This document shows, in pieces, positions 1-9,159 of a stretch of DNA of 64,000 bases (position 1 is its first letter; each line of letters starts with the position of its first letter). Source of the stretch: Oxalobacteraceae bacterium (GTDB lineage: Bacteria > Pseudomonadota > Gammaproteobacteria > Burkholderiales > Burkholderiaceae_D); assembly GCA_947374865.1 (NCBI GenBank), contig CANCDR010000001.1, forward strand, positions 372,001 through 436,000. Reading direction: 5' to 3'. The notes beneath the pieces are model-generated. The model saw nothing but the letters and a program-made list of their open reading frames with translations. It had not been told where the DNA came from and searched no databases. Both the position numbers and the translations under genes were made by a program.

Positions 1-1
1 T

Positions 2-2581
2 GAAACGCTGGCGGGACTCAAGGTTTATGCAAGCGTTAGCGATCTGCCCGTAGCGCCTGATCTGGCCGTTCTGTGTACGCCGCCCGCTACGCTGCCAGGC
101 TTGATTGCAGAACTCGGCAAGATTGGCACACGCGCAGCGATCATCCTGAGCGCCGGTCTCAATGCCACACAACGTCAGGCAATTCTGGATGCGGCGCGCC
201 CCAGCCTGCTGCGTATTCTGGGGCCTAATTGTGTGGGGTTGTTGGTGCCACCAATAGGCCTCAATGCCAGCTTCGCGCATTTGAATGCCCTGCCGGGACG
301 ACTGAGTTTTGTATCGCAGTCGGGCGCCTTGGTCACCGGTGTACTGGACTGGGCACGGACCCGCAAAATCGGCTTTTCGAAATTTATCTCACTCGGTGAC
401 AGCCTCGATATTGACGTCGGTGATGTGCTCGATTATCTGGCAGCTGATGGCGCGACCGATGCCATCCTGCTGTACGTGGAAGATATCCGCCATGCACGTA
501 AATTCATGTCAGCTGCACGCGCCGCTGCGCGCAGTAAACCTGTGCTGGTGGTCAAGAGCGGTCGCTTTGCCGAGGGCGCCAAGGCTGCGGCTTCGCATAC
601 CGGCGCCCTGGCGGGATCGGATGCTGTGTATGATGCGGCGATCCGCCGTGCCGGCATGTTGCGGGTACTGACGACCGAAGAATTATTCGATGCCGTTGAA
701 ACCCTGGCCCATGTCCGTCCCCTGTATGGTGAACGACTGACCATCATGACCAACGGCGGCGGGCCTGGCGTGATGGCGACCGATGCGCTCATCGGCAGCG
801 GCGGCAAACTGGCCGACTTGTCGGCAGGGACGCTGGAAAAACTCAATGCCATCTTGCCGCCGACCTGGTCGAAGGCGAATCCGGTCGATATCATCGGTGA
901 CGCCCCGGCTGAGCGCTATCGGCAAACTTTGCAAATTCTGCTGCAAGATCCGCAAACTGACGCGGTCTTGTTTATTCATGCGCCGACCGCCATCGTGCCC
1001 GCCGTTGACATCGCTACCGCGCTGGTGCCGCTGGCAAAGGAACATGCGCGCAATATTATGAGCTGCTGGTTAGGTGGCGAAAACCTCAACCCGGCGCGGG
1101 CAATTTTTTCACAGGCTGGTGTGCCTGGCTTTGATACCCCCGAGGATGCGGTACGCGGCTTTATGCAGATCGTCGAATACCGGCGTAATCAACAGCTGCT
1201 CATGGAGGTACCGCCGGCGCTACCGGCCACATTGCATACTGACCGGCAGCAGGTCAGGCGCATCATCGACCAGGCTTTGCGCGAGGGGCGCAATATGTTG
1301 TCGGAACCGGAGGCTAAAAATATCCTGGCTGCCTATGGCATTCCGGTCGTGCAGACCCGTGTGGCACTGACGATTGAAGACGGTCTGCATGCCGCGCTGG
1401 CGATCGGTTATCCGGTCGCGCTGAAGATTCTTTCGCCCGACATCAGCCACAAAACCGACGTCGGTGGCGTGGTGCTCGATCTTGAAACACCAGAGGCGTT
1501 GCAGGCCGCAGCGCACGCCATGCAGCAGCGCCTGCAGACGCTCATGCCGCATGCGCGTCTGCAGGGCTTCACGGTGCAGCAAATGGCCCGCCGACCGCAG
1601 GCACAGGAACTGATCGTCGGACTATCGACCGATCCAACCTTCGGCCCGACCATTCTGTTCGGTCAGGGTGGCATCGCCGTTGAGGTCAATCCTGATCATG
1701 CGATCGGCCTGCCACCGCTTAATCCGGTACTAGCGCAGGATATGATTTCGCGCACCCGGGTAGCCCGACTCCTGGCCGGTTATCGCGACCGGCCAGCGGC
1801 AGATCTGGCGGCGATTTGCCGCACTTTAATCAGCGTGGCACAGATGGCCGCTGACATCGGCGAAATCAGCGAACTCGATATCAATCCGCTGCTGGCTGAT
1901 GCCGACGGCGTGATCGCTTTGGATGCGCGCATTCGCATCAACGCTTTAGTACCGGGTACCAGCGCGATGGACCGCTTTGCCATCCGCCCCTACCCGCAAG
2001 ATCTTGAAGAATCGCTGCTCTGGCAAGGCCAGAAAATTGTATTGCGCCCGATTCGACCAGAGGATGGCGCCGCGCATGTGGCTTTTTTTCAGTCACTGGA
2101 TGCGGATGATGTGCGCTACCGGATGTTCATTCGCATGCGCGAGTTGCAGCCAGCCCAGTTAGCACGCTTAACGCAAATCGACTATGACCGCGAAATGGCT
2201 TTCATCGCGACACGCCAGCGTGCAGATGGCCAATGGGAGACACTGGGTGTAGCGCGGGCGGTGGCAGATCCGGATAACGTCAACGCTGATTTTGCCATCA
2301 TCGTGCGATCTGATCTCAAGCATCTGGGTCTGGGACGCATACTGATGCATAAGCTGATCGAGTATTGGCGTAGTCGCGGCACACTGAATCTGGTCGGCGA
2401 ATGCATGCGTGAAAATCATACGCTACTCAAGCTGGTACGGTGCCTCGGTATGTCGGCGCAAGCCTCTGCGTCTGCCGACACGGTTTTGCTGCGCCTCCCG
2501 CTACAATTACCACCCCTCCCGCTGCAGGATACTTCGACGACGGACAGTTTTCCACCCCGGCCAACGGTATGTGCTATCTGA
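2..2581 (+). CDS. Acetate/acyl-CoA ligase (NDP-forming) fused to GNAT acetyltransferase, 5' end cut
   Basis: The reading frame is open from the first bases of the window, so the start lies upstream; 859 residues are visible. Order of domains: the end of a CoA-binding Rossmann domain, a succinyl-CoA-synthetase-like ligase domain with the SHTGALAGS loop (His codon at 596-598), an ATP-grasp domain from about residue 400 (EAKNILAAYGIP, then SHKTDVGGV), and a C-terminal GNAT domain from about residue 660 with the acetyl-CoA loop KHLGLGRIL. This is the architecture of the protein lysine acetyltransferases Pat/PatZ (about 890 aa), so roughly 30 residues are missing. Family knowledge: such proteins acetylate metabolic enzymes such as acetyl-CoA synthetase. 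The retained ligase-domain histidine leaves open a real acyl-CoA ligase activity. It probably heads an operon with the ATPase and PHA synthase downstream (54-bp gap). Confidence 0.9.
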   Translation, partial: ETLAGLKVYASVSDLPVAPDLAVLCTPPATLPGLIAELGKIGTRAAIILSAGLNATQRQAILDAARPSLLRILGPNCVGLLVPPIGLNASFAHLNALPGRLSFVSQSGALVTGVLDWARTRKIGFSKFISLGDSLDIDVGDVLDYLAADGATDAILLYVEDIRHARKFMSAARAAARSKPVLVVKSGRFAEGAKAAASHTGALAGSDAVYDAAIRRAGMLRVLTTEELFDAVETLAHVRPLYGERLTIMTNGGGPGVMATDALIGSGGKLADLSAGTLEKLNAILPPTWSKANPVDIIGDAPAERYRQTLQILLQDPQTDAVLFIHAPTAIVPAVDIATALVPLAKEHARNIMSCWLGGENLNPARAIFSQAGVPGFDTPEDAVRGFMQIVEYRRNQQLLMEVPPALPATLHTDRQQVRRIIDQALREGRNMLSEPEAKNILAAYGIPVVQTRVALTIEDGLHAALAIGYPVALKILSPDISHKTDVGGVVLDLETPEALQAAAHAMQQRLQTLMPHARLQGFTVQQMARRPQAQELIVGLSTDPTFGPTILFGQGGIAVEVNPDHAIGLPPLNPVLAQDMISRTRVARLLAGYRDRPAADLAAICRTLISVAQMAADIGEISELDINPLLADADGVIALDARIRINALVPGTSAMDRFAIRPYPQDLEESLLWQGQKIVLRPIRPEDGAAHVAFFQSLDADDVRYRMFIRMRELQPAQLARLTQIDYDREMAFIATRQRADGQWETLGVARAVADPDNVNADFAIIVRSDLKHLGLGRILMHKLIEYWRSRGTLNLVGECMRENHTLLKLVRCLGMSAQASASADTVLLRLPLQLPPLPLQDTSTTDSFPPRPTVCAI

Positions 2582-2635
2582 GCGAGCATCTGTTTTGTGT
2601 CGCTCTATTATCTGTGCGCGGCAAAAGGTTCCCGC

Positions 2636-5167
2636 GTGAGTAAGCCAGATACGGCGCAAAGACTGACGGGCCTGTCTGCTGATGCGGTAGCACTACGGCT
2701 CGCGCAGGATGGATTTAACGAACTACCGGCCGCCACCACGCGCACCGTGCTGACGATCCTGTTGGATGTCTTGCGCGAACCGATGTTCCTGCTCCTGCTT
2801 TTTGCAGGAGTGATTTATCTGCTGCTGGGCGATCCGATGGACGCCTTGATGTTGCTCGGCTTTGTTTTACTCAGTATGTCGATCACGATTTTTCAACAAC
2901 GTCGTTCTGAACGGGTACTCGCGACCTTACACGAACTGGCTAGTCCGCGCGCGCTGGTCATTCGCGACGGACAACAAGTTCGCATTCCCGGGCGCGAAGT
3001 GGTGTCGGGTGATTTACTCTTGCTCGAAGAAGGCGACCGGATTGCTGCCGATGCCATCCTGCTGGAATCGCATGATCTGCTGATCGATGAATCCATGCTC
3101 AGCGGCGAATCGATGGCGGTCGCCAAACGTCCGGCATTCGACATGAATGTACCCAGCGAAGAAGGCCTAGAGCGGGTCTACGCCGGGACCATGATTACCA
3201 GCGGTGGCGGGATGGCGCGTGTGCTGGCCACCGGCGCGCAGACCGAACTGGGCAAGATCGGCAAACGTCTGCAAAGCATCGTGCCCGAAGACAGTCCGCT
3301 GCAACGCGAACTGGCGCGCCTGCTCAAAATTGTCGCCTGGCTGGCCTGCTGCATTGCCCTGCTCGTCTTGCTGATTACCGGCTGGATGCGGGGCGATTGG
3401 CTGAATGGTCTGTTGTCCGGCATTACGGTGGCCATGTCGCTGCTGCCGGAAGAATTTACCTTGATCATGACGGTATTCATGGCACTAGGCGCCTGGCGCA
3501 TCGCCGGTGACCATGTGCTCACGCGGCATATGCCGGTGATCGAAGCGCTGGGCTCGGCGACTGTTTTGTGTGTCGATAAAACCGGCACGCTCACGCAAAA
3601 CCGCATGGCAGTCAAAGCACTGGCGCTCGATGGTGTACTGCTCACGGTCGAGGAATTTACCACGCAAGCTGCGGCGCGTCGGCTGCTGCATATCGCCGCG
3701 CTGGCCAGCGAAATTATTCCCTTTGATCGTATGGAGCAGGCTATTCTGCATTGCCAAGCGACGTTGTTTGCCGCAGATCGTACAGCCGCTGCGCAATGGA
3801 CGCTGGTGCACGATTACCCTCTCACGCATGGGCTACCCGTGATGACCCATGTATGGTCTTCGCCTGAGCAGACCAACTATCTGATCGCGCTCAAGGGTGC
3901 GCCGGAAACCGTGCTGGAGTTATGCGGCATCGGCGGCGAACGGCGTATCAGTCTGTTGCAGCAGGTGGATACCCTGGCAGCGCGCGGCATGCGAGTTCTG
4001 GCAGTGGCCGAAGCGTGTCAGGAGCACAGTGAATGGCCCGGCACCCCAGCCGGCTTTGGCTTTACCTGGCTGGGTCTGTTGGCACTGGCTGATCCGGTGC
4101 GCCCCGAGGTTCCAGCGGCAGTCGCACAGTGTCGTCGCGCCGGCATTCGTGTGGTGATGATTACCGGTGACTACGCCGTCACCGCACATACCATCGCCAG
4201 GGAGGCGGGTCTGCAGGAAGGTCCTGTCATCAGTGGTAGTGACATCGCCCGCATGGATGCACAAGCCCTGCGTCAAGCGGTACAACATACCAACGTATTT
4301 GCGCGCATTCGGCCCGAACAAAAACTTGACCTGGTCAACGCGCTCAAGGCCAATGGCGAGGTGGTGGCCATGACCGGCGATGGTGTCAATGATGCGCCGG
4401 CATTGCGGGCGGCGCATATCGGCATCAGCATGGGACAACGCGGCACCGATGTCGCGCGCGAAGCCTCGTCACTGGTATTGCTGACCGATGATTTCCAGTC
4501 CATTGTCAAGACGATCCAGATGGGACGACGCATCTTCGATAATTTGCGTAAGGCCTTGACCTACGTGGTAGCAGTCCATATGCCGATCGCCGGCATGGCC
4601 TTGCTGCCACTGCTGTTGGGTTATCCGGTGGCTTTCATGCCGATTCATATCGTGTTTTTTGAAATGATCATCAACCCGGCTTGTTCCATCGTCTTTGAAA
4701 CCGAAGCGGCCGATCCCGACATTATGCTGCGCGCACCACGCCGGATCGATGAAGCTTTGTTCGGTCGCTATAACGTCGGCATCGCGCTGCTACAAGGCGC
4801 AGGACTGCTGACAGCCATTGCCCTGGTATTTTTTATCAGCCTGCACTCAGGGCGGTTACCAGCGGCGGCACGCACACTGGCCTTCACCACGTTTGTGATG
4901 GGAAATCTGCTGCTCATTATTGGTAACCGCTCAATAAAGCAGTCACTGTTTGTCTTATTGCGCCGACCGAATCAGGCTCAATGGTGGGTGATCGGTATCA
5001 CGCTGGCGGGTTGGCTGGCGGCGCTCAAGGTGCCGGTAGTGCAGCGCGCTTTTCATTTCATGCCTGTCGCTACGGTCGATCTTCTCTTGGCCTTCGCCGC
5101 CGGGCTGGTGGCCACAGTCTGGTTCGAATGCGTGAAAATTATTTTTCGTCAGAAGGCATCCACATGA
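2636..5167 (+). CDS. P-type cation-translocating ATPase
   Basis: A full-length P-type ATPase of 843 residues. Visible motifs: actuator loop LSGES, phosphorylation motif DKTGTLTQN (Asp near residue 313), nucleotide/hinge motifs MITGDYAVTAHT and MTGDGVNDAPALRAA (near residue 579), and paired hydrophobic segments at both ends. The M4 segment reads LLPEEFTLIM, not the PEGLP of classic Ca2+ pumps, and no N-terminal heavy-metal domain is present, so the ion cannot be named. I chose the GTG at 2636, preceded by AAAGG about 8 nt upstream, over the GTG at 2597. The last codons overlap the next start by ATGA, so PHA synthase translation is probably coupled. Such ATPases recur beside PHA synthase and stress genes in beta- and gammaproteobacteria; the role in stress is inference. 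Confidence 0.92.
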   Translation: MSKPDTAQRLTGLSADAVALRLAQDGFNELPAATTRTVLTILLDVLREPMFLLLLFAGVIYLLLGDPMDALMLLGFVLLSMSITIFQQRRSERVLATLHELASPRALVIRDGQQVRIPGREVVSGDLLLLEEGDRIAADAILLESHDLLIDESMLSGESMAVAKRPAFDMNVPSEEGLERVYAGTMITSGGGMARVLATGAQTELGKIGKRLQSIVPEDSPLQRELARLLKIVAWLACCIALLVLLITGWMRGDWLNGLLSGITVAMSLLPEEFTLIMTVFMALGAWRIAGDHVLTRHMPVIEALGSATVLCVDKTGTLTQNRMAVKALALDGVLLTVEEFTTQAAARRLLHIAALASEIIPFDRMEQAILHCQATLFAADRTAAAQWTLVHDYPLTHGLPVMTHVWSSPEQTNYLIALKGAPETVLELCGIGGERRISLLQQVDTLAARGMRVLAVAEACQEHSEWPGTPAGFGFTWLGLLALADPVRPEVPAAVAQCRRAGIRVVMITGDYAVTAHTIAREAGLQEGPVISGSDIARMDAQALRQAVQHTNVFARIRPEQKLDLVNALKANGEVVAMTGDGVNDAPALRAAHIGISMGQRGTDVAREASSLVLLTDDFQSIVKTIQMGRRIFDNLRKALTYVVAVHMPIAGMALLPLLLGYPVAFMPIHIVFFEMIINPACSIVFETEAADPDIMLRAPRRIDEALFGRYNVGIALLQGAGLLTAIALVFFISLHSGRLPAAARTLAFTTFVMGNLLLIIGNRSIKQSLFVLLRRPNQAQWWVIGITLAGWLAALKVPVVQRAFHFMPVATVDLLLAFAAGLVATVWFECVKIIFRQKAST

Positions 5168-6972
5168 AAATCGTGAATAAAAATACCTCGCAGTCGGACA
5201 AGAATACACCCGTCACAGATCGTGTTTCACGTGTCCCGCTGCCGGGCTGGGAAGATATCGAACCGCCGACCAATGTCGATCGTCTGCTGCACGCCTTGAT
5301 TGCCCGCGTCACGCATGGCATTTCACCGGCTAGTCTGGCACTGGCTTACTTTGACTGGTATGTTCATCTAGGTACCTCGCCGGGCAAATGGAGCCAGCTG
5401 CTGCTCAAGGCGATTCGTAAACAGAATCGTCTGCTGACTTACTGCGTGCAGGCCAGTCTTGATACGTCAACCCCGCCGTGTATTGAACCGCTGCCGCAAG
5501 ACCGGCGCTTTCGTGATCTGGCCTGGCAGAACTGGCCCTTCAACATGATCCAGCAAAATTTTCTCCTGCATCAGCAATGGTGGCATAACGCGACCACCGG
5601 TATTGGCGGCGCGTCGCCACATCACTTACAGCTGACTTCCTTCATGGCGCGCCAGCTGCTCGATATGGTATCGCCGGTGAATTTTCCAATGACGAATCCG
5701 CAGGTATTACAGGCCTGCTATCAGGAAGGGGGCGTAAATTTTTTACGTGGTGGGCTCAATTTTTATGACGACTGGAAAAACGGTTTCCGAGACCGTTGTG
5801 AAGCGGACGACTGTCAATTCCGTCTAGGGATCGAAGTCGCCTGCAGTCCGGGTCGGGTGGTCTTGCGTAATCGTCTGATCGAACTGATTCAGTATCTGCC
5901 CAAAACGCCAGAGGTGTTTGCTGAACCGATCCTGATCGTGCCCGCCTGGATCATGAAGTATTACATTCTTGATTTATCGGCGCATAACTCGCTGGTCAAT
6001 TATTTGCTCGAGCGCGGCCATACGGTATTCATGATTTCCTGGCACAATCCGGACGCCGATGATCGTGATCTGGGGATGGATGACTATCTGCAGCTGGGTA
6101 TATTAGACGCCGTCAAGGCGGTGCAGACCATTGTCCCGCAGCGAAAAATTGATGCGGTCGGCTATTGTCTGGGTGGCACCCTGCTTTCGATTGCCGCGGC
6201 CTTCCTGGCGCATAATCAGTCGAGTCCGTTTAGCTCACTGAGCCTGCTGGCAGCCCAGACAGATTTTTCTGATGCGGGCGAACTCAAACTCTTCATCGAT
6301 GACAGTCAGCTCGATCTGCTGGAAGACATGATGTGGTTTCAGGGCTATCTTGACGCGACGCAGATGGCTGGTGCATTTCGCTTATTGCGCTCGAATGATC
6401 TGCTCTGGTCACGCATGGTGAACGATTATTTACTCGGCCAACGTGCGCCGATGACCGACCTGATGGCCTGGAATGCCGATACCACTCGCATGCCTTACCG
6501 TATGCATAGCGAATATTTGCGTCGCCTGTTTCAGGATAATGATCTGTTTGAAGGGCGTTATAAGGTCAATGGCACATTGATTGCCTTGCGCGATATCCGG
6601 GTGCCGGTGTTTGCCGTGGCGACCGAAACGGATCACGTCTCGCCCTGGCATTCGGTGTATAAAATCAAGCTCGAAACTGAACAGGACATGCACTTCGTGC
6701 TCACCAGCGGCGGCCACAATGCCGGCATTGTCAGTGAACCGGGACACCGGAACCGGCACTATCGCAGCGCCCACTGGCCGGCTGGCGCGGGCACGGTCGA
6801 TCCGGACGAATGGTACCTCAACACACCTGCAGAGAAAGGCTCCTGGTGGCCGCTATGGGCCCGCTGGCTGGGGCAGGATGCGCATCGCTGCGCACCACCG
6901 GCCTTGGGCGCGGCCGATCAGGGTTACCCTATTTTGGATGAGGCACCAGGGCAGTATGTCCGGCAAGCCTGA
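5164..6972 (+). CDS. phaC: Poly(3-hydroxyalkanoate) synthase, class I-like
   Basis: A PHA synthase of 602 residues that polymerises hydroxyacyl-CoA into storage granules. The alpha/beta-hydrolase catalytic triad is visible: the lipase-like box GYCLGGT with nucleophile Cys near residue 335, Asp in ETDHVSPW near 490, and His in SGGHNAG near 518. The spacing is close to that of the Cupriavidus enzyme. Length fits class I. The ATG lies inside the stop of the ATPase gene (ATGA overlap); longer in-frame extensions upstream would run through the ATPase gene and were rejected. No phaA, phaB or phasin gene is nearby, so this may be a second, stress-associated synthase instead of the main pha operon copy. 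Its stop codon sits in the loop of a hairpin at 6956-6988. Confidence 0.93.
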   Translation: MKIVNKNTSQSDKNTPVTDRVSRVPLPGWEDIEPPTNVDRLLHALIARVTHGISPASLALAYFDWYVHLGTSPGKWSQLLLKAIRKQNRLLTYCVQASLDTSTPPCIEPLPQDRRFRDLAWQNWPFNMIQQNFLLHQQWWHNATTGIGGASPHHLQLTSFMARQLLDMVSPVNFPMTNPQVLQACYQEGGVNFLRGGLNFYDDWKNGFRDRCEADDCQFRLGIEVACSPGRVVLRNRLIELIQYLPKTPEVFAEPILIVPAWIMKYYILDLSAHNSLVNYLLERGHTVFMISWHNPDADDRDLGMDDYLQLGILDAVKAVQTIVPQRKIDAVGYCLGGTLLSIAAAFLAHNQSSPFSSLSLLAAQTDFSDAGELKLFIDDSQLDLLEDMMWFQGYLDATQMAGAFRLLRSNDLLWSRMVNDYLLGQRAPMTDLMAWNADTTRMPYRMHSEYLRRLFQDNDLFEGRYKVNGTLIALRDIRVPVFAVATETDHVSPWHSVYKIKLETEQDMHFVLTSGGHNAGIVSEPGHRNRHYRSAHWPAGAGTVDPDEWYLNTPAEKGSWWPLWARWLGQDAHRCAPPALGAADQGYPILDEAPGQYVRQA

Positions 6973-6988
6973 TGCGGCTGCCGGACAT
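6956..6988. terminator. Hairpin over the phaC stop, possible bidirectional terminator
   Basis: ATGTCCGGCA (6956-6965) and TGCCGGACAT (6979-6988) form a perfect 10-bp stem, with three further GC pairs inside and the phaC TGA in the loop. It lies between convergent genes (phaC and the BON gene). There is no strong T tract on either side, so intrinsic termination is only probable. Confidence 0.5.
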
Positions 6989-7022
6989 CGTTATCATCAA
7001 AACCGCTCACATCAAGGTAATA

Positions 7023-7688
7023 TCAAGGTCGAATGGTGATGCGGTCTTCCACCTTACGCACGCCGGGTGCTGCCCATGCTGCCCGCTCTGCCTCCGTGCG
7101 TTCATGCCAGGAATGCACCACACCTTTAAGTATCACCGAACTGTCGTGTGCTTCAACTTCAATTTTTCCGGCATCGACTTCGGCGCTGCGACGTAACGCC
7201 TCTTCAATTTTTTTCTTGATCGCTTCCGGATTGAGTTTTGGATGCACCTCAACCATATTGATCACGCCTTTCGCACCGCGCACAGAGCGCACCGCCGATT
7301 CGGCGCGTTCTTTCTGATAATTCCACTCAACCTTACCTTCCAGGGTGATCCAGCCGTCGGATGTCATGACCTTAAAATTATCTGCTGATAATGGCAGCTG
7401 GGTACGCAAGGCCATCACTGCGTCGTGGGCAATTTCCGGGTCGGGGCGCTGATCGATTGCAGCAATGCGTACCTCCAGATCATTGGCGACACCGACCACG
7501 CCGACGACGCGTTTGACATCTCGCTCGGCTTCATATTTTTGCGCATAGCTGGTGACGTAGCCAGCCAGCGAGACTACGCCGTCATGGACTGACACAGAAA
7601 TATTACCCGCATTAAGGTCGGGGTCCCAGCACAATTCATCTTCCACATCCTTGCGAATGACCGGATCGAGTTTTCTTTCGGCGTTCAT
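7023..7688 (-). CDS. Triple BON-domain protein
   Basis: A 221-residue protein made of three successive BON domains (about residues 8-75, 80-150 and 155-221), each with the beta-alpha-beta pattern and the central hydrophobic/Gly motif, for example VSLAGYV, ITLEGKV and VILKGVV. BON domains bind phospholipid or other membrane surfaces (OsmY, Kbp). Unlike OsmY there is no signal peptide, so a cytoplasmic or inner-face location is likely. The start is well supported: AAAGGAG lies 6-7 nt before the ATG. It is convergent with phaC and follows the DUF5335-like gene on the same strand. Similar BON proteins are found in stress-response clusters with PHA synthase; involvement in osmotic or envelope stress is inferred. 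Confidence 0.9.
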   Translation of the reverse strand: MNAERKLDPVIRKDVEDELCWDPDLNAGNISVSVHDGVVSLAGYVTSYAQKYEAERDVKRVVGVVGVANDLEVRIAAIDQRPDPEIAHDAVMALRTQLPLSADNFKVMTSDGWITLEGKVEWNYQKERAESAVRSVRGAKGVINMVEVHPKLNPEAIKKKIEEALRRSAEVDAGKIEVEAHDSSVILKGVVHSWHERTEAERAAWAAPGVRKVEDRITIRP

Positions 7689-7730
7689 AGATGACTCCTT
7701 TAGTTTGAAAAAATGGTCAACAGTGTGTTC

Positions 7731-8078
7731 TCACATCTGCGCATGCGGAGCAGGTAACATCAGGGGATCGCGCAGCTTGATAATATGATGCATGTCTTGC
7801 GCATCCACTACCTCCATGCTGTGCAATTCAAGCGCAGTCTGGTCGATAAAAATTTCTTTTGGATGGTGGATCATGTGATCCAGACCTTCGAGCGCGACTT
7901 CGACAATGTCGCTGCGTGGATCATAGACAATGCCAAACAAAGGCAGCCACTCAGCGGCGATCTGCGCACCGATGTCGAGCGCATCGACTTCGATCTCGAC
8001 CCGCTTACCATCGAGGATGCGCGACATATTATCGAGGTAAGGCTGCCATTGAAATTTTTCAAGTTGCGATAGACTCAT
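7731..8078 (-). CDS. DUF5335-like small protein
   Basis: A 115-residue acidic protein starting MSLSQLEKFQWQPYLDNMS. I chose the ATG at 8078 because CCGGAG lies 8 nt upstream and because the longer frame to 8138 adds an unrelated hydrophobic tail. The body (EIEVDALDIGAQIAAEWL; YDPRSDIVEVALEGLDHMI; HHPKEIFIDQ; IIKLRDPLMLP) resembles what I recall of the DUF5335 family, small proteins of unknown function found with stress genes. No catalytic motif, signal peptide or membrane segment is visible. It lies 42 bp upstream of the BON gene on the same strand, so the two are probably cotranscribed. Confidence 0.75.
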   Translation of the reverse strand: MSLSQLEKFQWQPYLDNMSRILDGKRVEIEVDALDIGAQIAAEWLPLFGIVYDPRSDIVEVALEGLDHMIHHPKEIFIDQTALELHSMEVVDAQDMHHIIKLRDPLMLPAPHAQM

Positions 8079-8223
8079 GAGCGGGCTCCGGTGTGTGTGC
8101 AGGATGATGTGAAGAATGCACAGATTGGAGCAAATCACATGCCAGCAGCGCGCGAGGAGGAGTCATACGCGCAGCTAGTGTCTACAGCGTTTATTTTTCT
8201 GCGTCAGAAGCGCTGCTGAGTTT

Positions 8224-8253
8224 GTAAAAATGACCGATTCGTGTCATTTTTAC
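8224..8253. terminator. Perfect 11-bp hairpin between convergently spaced units
   Basis: GTAAAAATGAC (8224-8234) and GTCATTTTTAC (8243-8253) form a perfect stem around an 8-nt loop in the gap between the phosphodiesterase gene and the DUF5335-like gene. The stem itself is A/T-rich and no T tract follows, so it could be a terminator for the phosphodiesterase transcript or a protein-binding inverted repeat. Confidence 0.45.
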
Positions 8254-8272
8254 TGATCTTGATAAGGCGTGT

Positions 8273-9100
8273 TCAGGAAAAATTTGCGCCGATGATATCG
8301 AGCTGATCTGTGCAAAATCCATCCACGCCCCAGCTGAGAATTTCCCGAGCGCGGGCGCTGTCGTTGACGGTATAACAAAATAGTCCAAAGCCGGCTTGCT
8401 TGATGGCGCGCGCCATCGAGGGGGACAAGTGTTCGTGATTGGTATGCAGCGTTACAGCGTCGAGAAAATCTAGCTGTGCTTGCCAGTCGGCGGGAATACG
8501 ATCGACTAACAATCCACGGGCAATTTCAGGCACAGTTTGTTTGGCAGCCTCCAGCGCAGCAAATGAGAAGGAAGAAAACAGCGGCGCTAGCTGATTGGCG
8601 GATGCTGCCAGCGCATGCGTCTTGAGGCAGGCCTGCAGTGTGGAGGCCACCGAGCGACCGGTCGCGATGTCAGAACCAGGCGTCGGCTTGATTTCAATAT
8701 TCATCCATAGTTGATGTGCGGTGCAAAAATCGATCGCCTGCGAAAATAAAGGCACCGCCTCGCCAGCGAATTGCGGCGCCAGCCATTTTCCGGCATCCAT
8801 TTGCTGGAGTTCGTGGGCAGGGTAGTCACTGATCAAAGCACTACGCATGCCGACAGCCGCGACGGTGCGACCCAGCTGCGCATCATGCATCAGCACCGGC
8901 ACCCCATCGGCCGCGCACATGACGTCAAACTCCACCGCGGAAAATCCATACTGCAGAGCGCAACGTAGGGCTGCCAGGGTATTCTCAGGAGCGAGTGTGC
9001 CGCCGCCACGATGGGCGACAATACGCGGATAGGGCCAGGGATATGCCGGCTGCATGGGCTGCATGGGCTGCATGGGCTGCATGGGCTGCATGGGCTGCAT
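8273..9100 (-). CDS. ugpQ: Glycerophosphodiester phosphodiesterase, cytoplasmic type
   Basis: A 275-residue GDPD-fold protein that hydrolyses glycerophosphodiesters to glycerol-3-phosphate and an alcohol. Visible motifs: HRGGGTLAPENTLAA with the catalytic His, EFDVMCAADGVPVLMHD (metal ligands and second His), MNIEIKP, and C-terminal VDGFCTDQLD. No signal peptide is present, which fits the cytoplasmic UgpQ type (about 247 aa). The extra length is an N-terminal run of six Met-Gln-Pro triplets encoded by a perfect 9-bp repeat; a TAG lies two codons before the first ATG, so translation must begin inside the repeat. No clear Shine-Dalgarno is visible. It is the last gene of the minus-strand group with the L,D-transpeptidase (60-bp gap); a link to membrane lipid turnover is plausible but unproven. 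Confidence 0.88.
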   Translation of the reverse strand: MQPMQPMQPMQPMQPMQPAYPWPYPRIVAHRGGGTLAPENTLAALRCALQYGFSAVEFDVMCAADGVPVLMHDAQLGRTVAAVGMRSALISDYPAHELQQMDAGKWLAPQFAGEAVPLFSQAIDFCTAHQLWMNIEIKPTPGSDIATGRSVASTLQACLKTHALAASANQLAPLFSSFSFAALEAAKQTVPEIARGLLVDRIPADWQAQLDFLDAVTLHTNHEHLSPSMARAIKQAGFGLFCYTVNDSARAREILSWGVDGFCTDQLDIIGANFS

Positions 9101-9101
9101 G
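9048..9101 (-). repeat. Six perfect 9-bp tandem repeats at a start codon
   Basis: Six uninterrupted copies of GGCTGCATG (plus strand) cover the 5' end of the phosphodiesterase gene. Each copy supplies an in-frame ATG on the minus strand, so copy number changes would change the number of alternative starts without breaking the frame. Confidence 0.95.
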
Positions 9102-9159
9102 GCCTATATGAGCGATGAAATGTCGGTCAAGTGGTGCCAATGAAGGACCACCTCTGGCA

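Noticed and set aside
4981-5163. N-terminal extension of PHA synthase
   Set aside because: The extended frame lies wholly inside the ATPase gene and has no family resemblance; ATG 5164 is the standard start.
8191-8388. 65-residue frame at the end of the phosphodiesterase gene
   Set aside because: It overlaps the phosphodiesterase in another frame and includes the intergenic hairpin; no support.
9048-9101. CRISPR-like array
   Set aside because: Units are contiguous 9-mers with no spacers and lie in a coding region; the same applies to the repeats at 26474.
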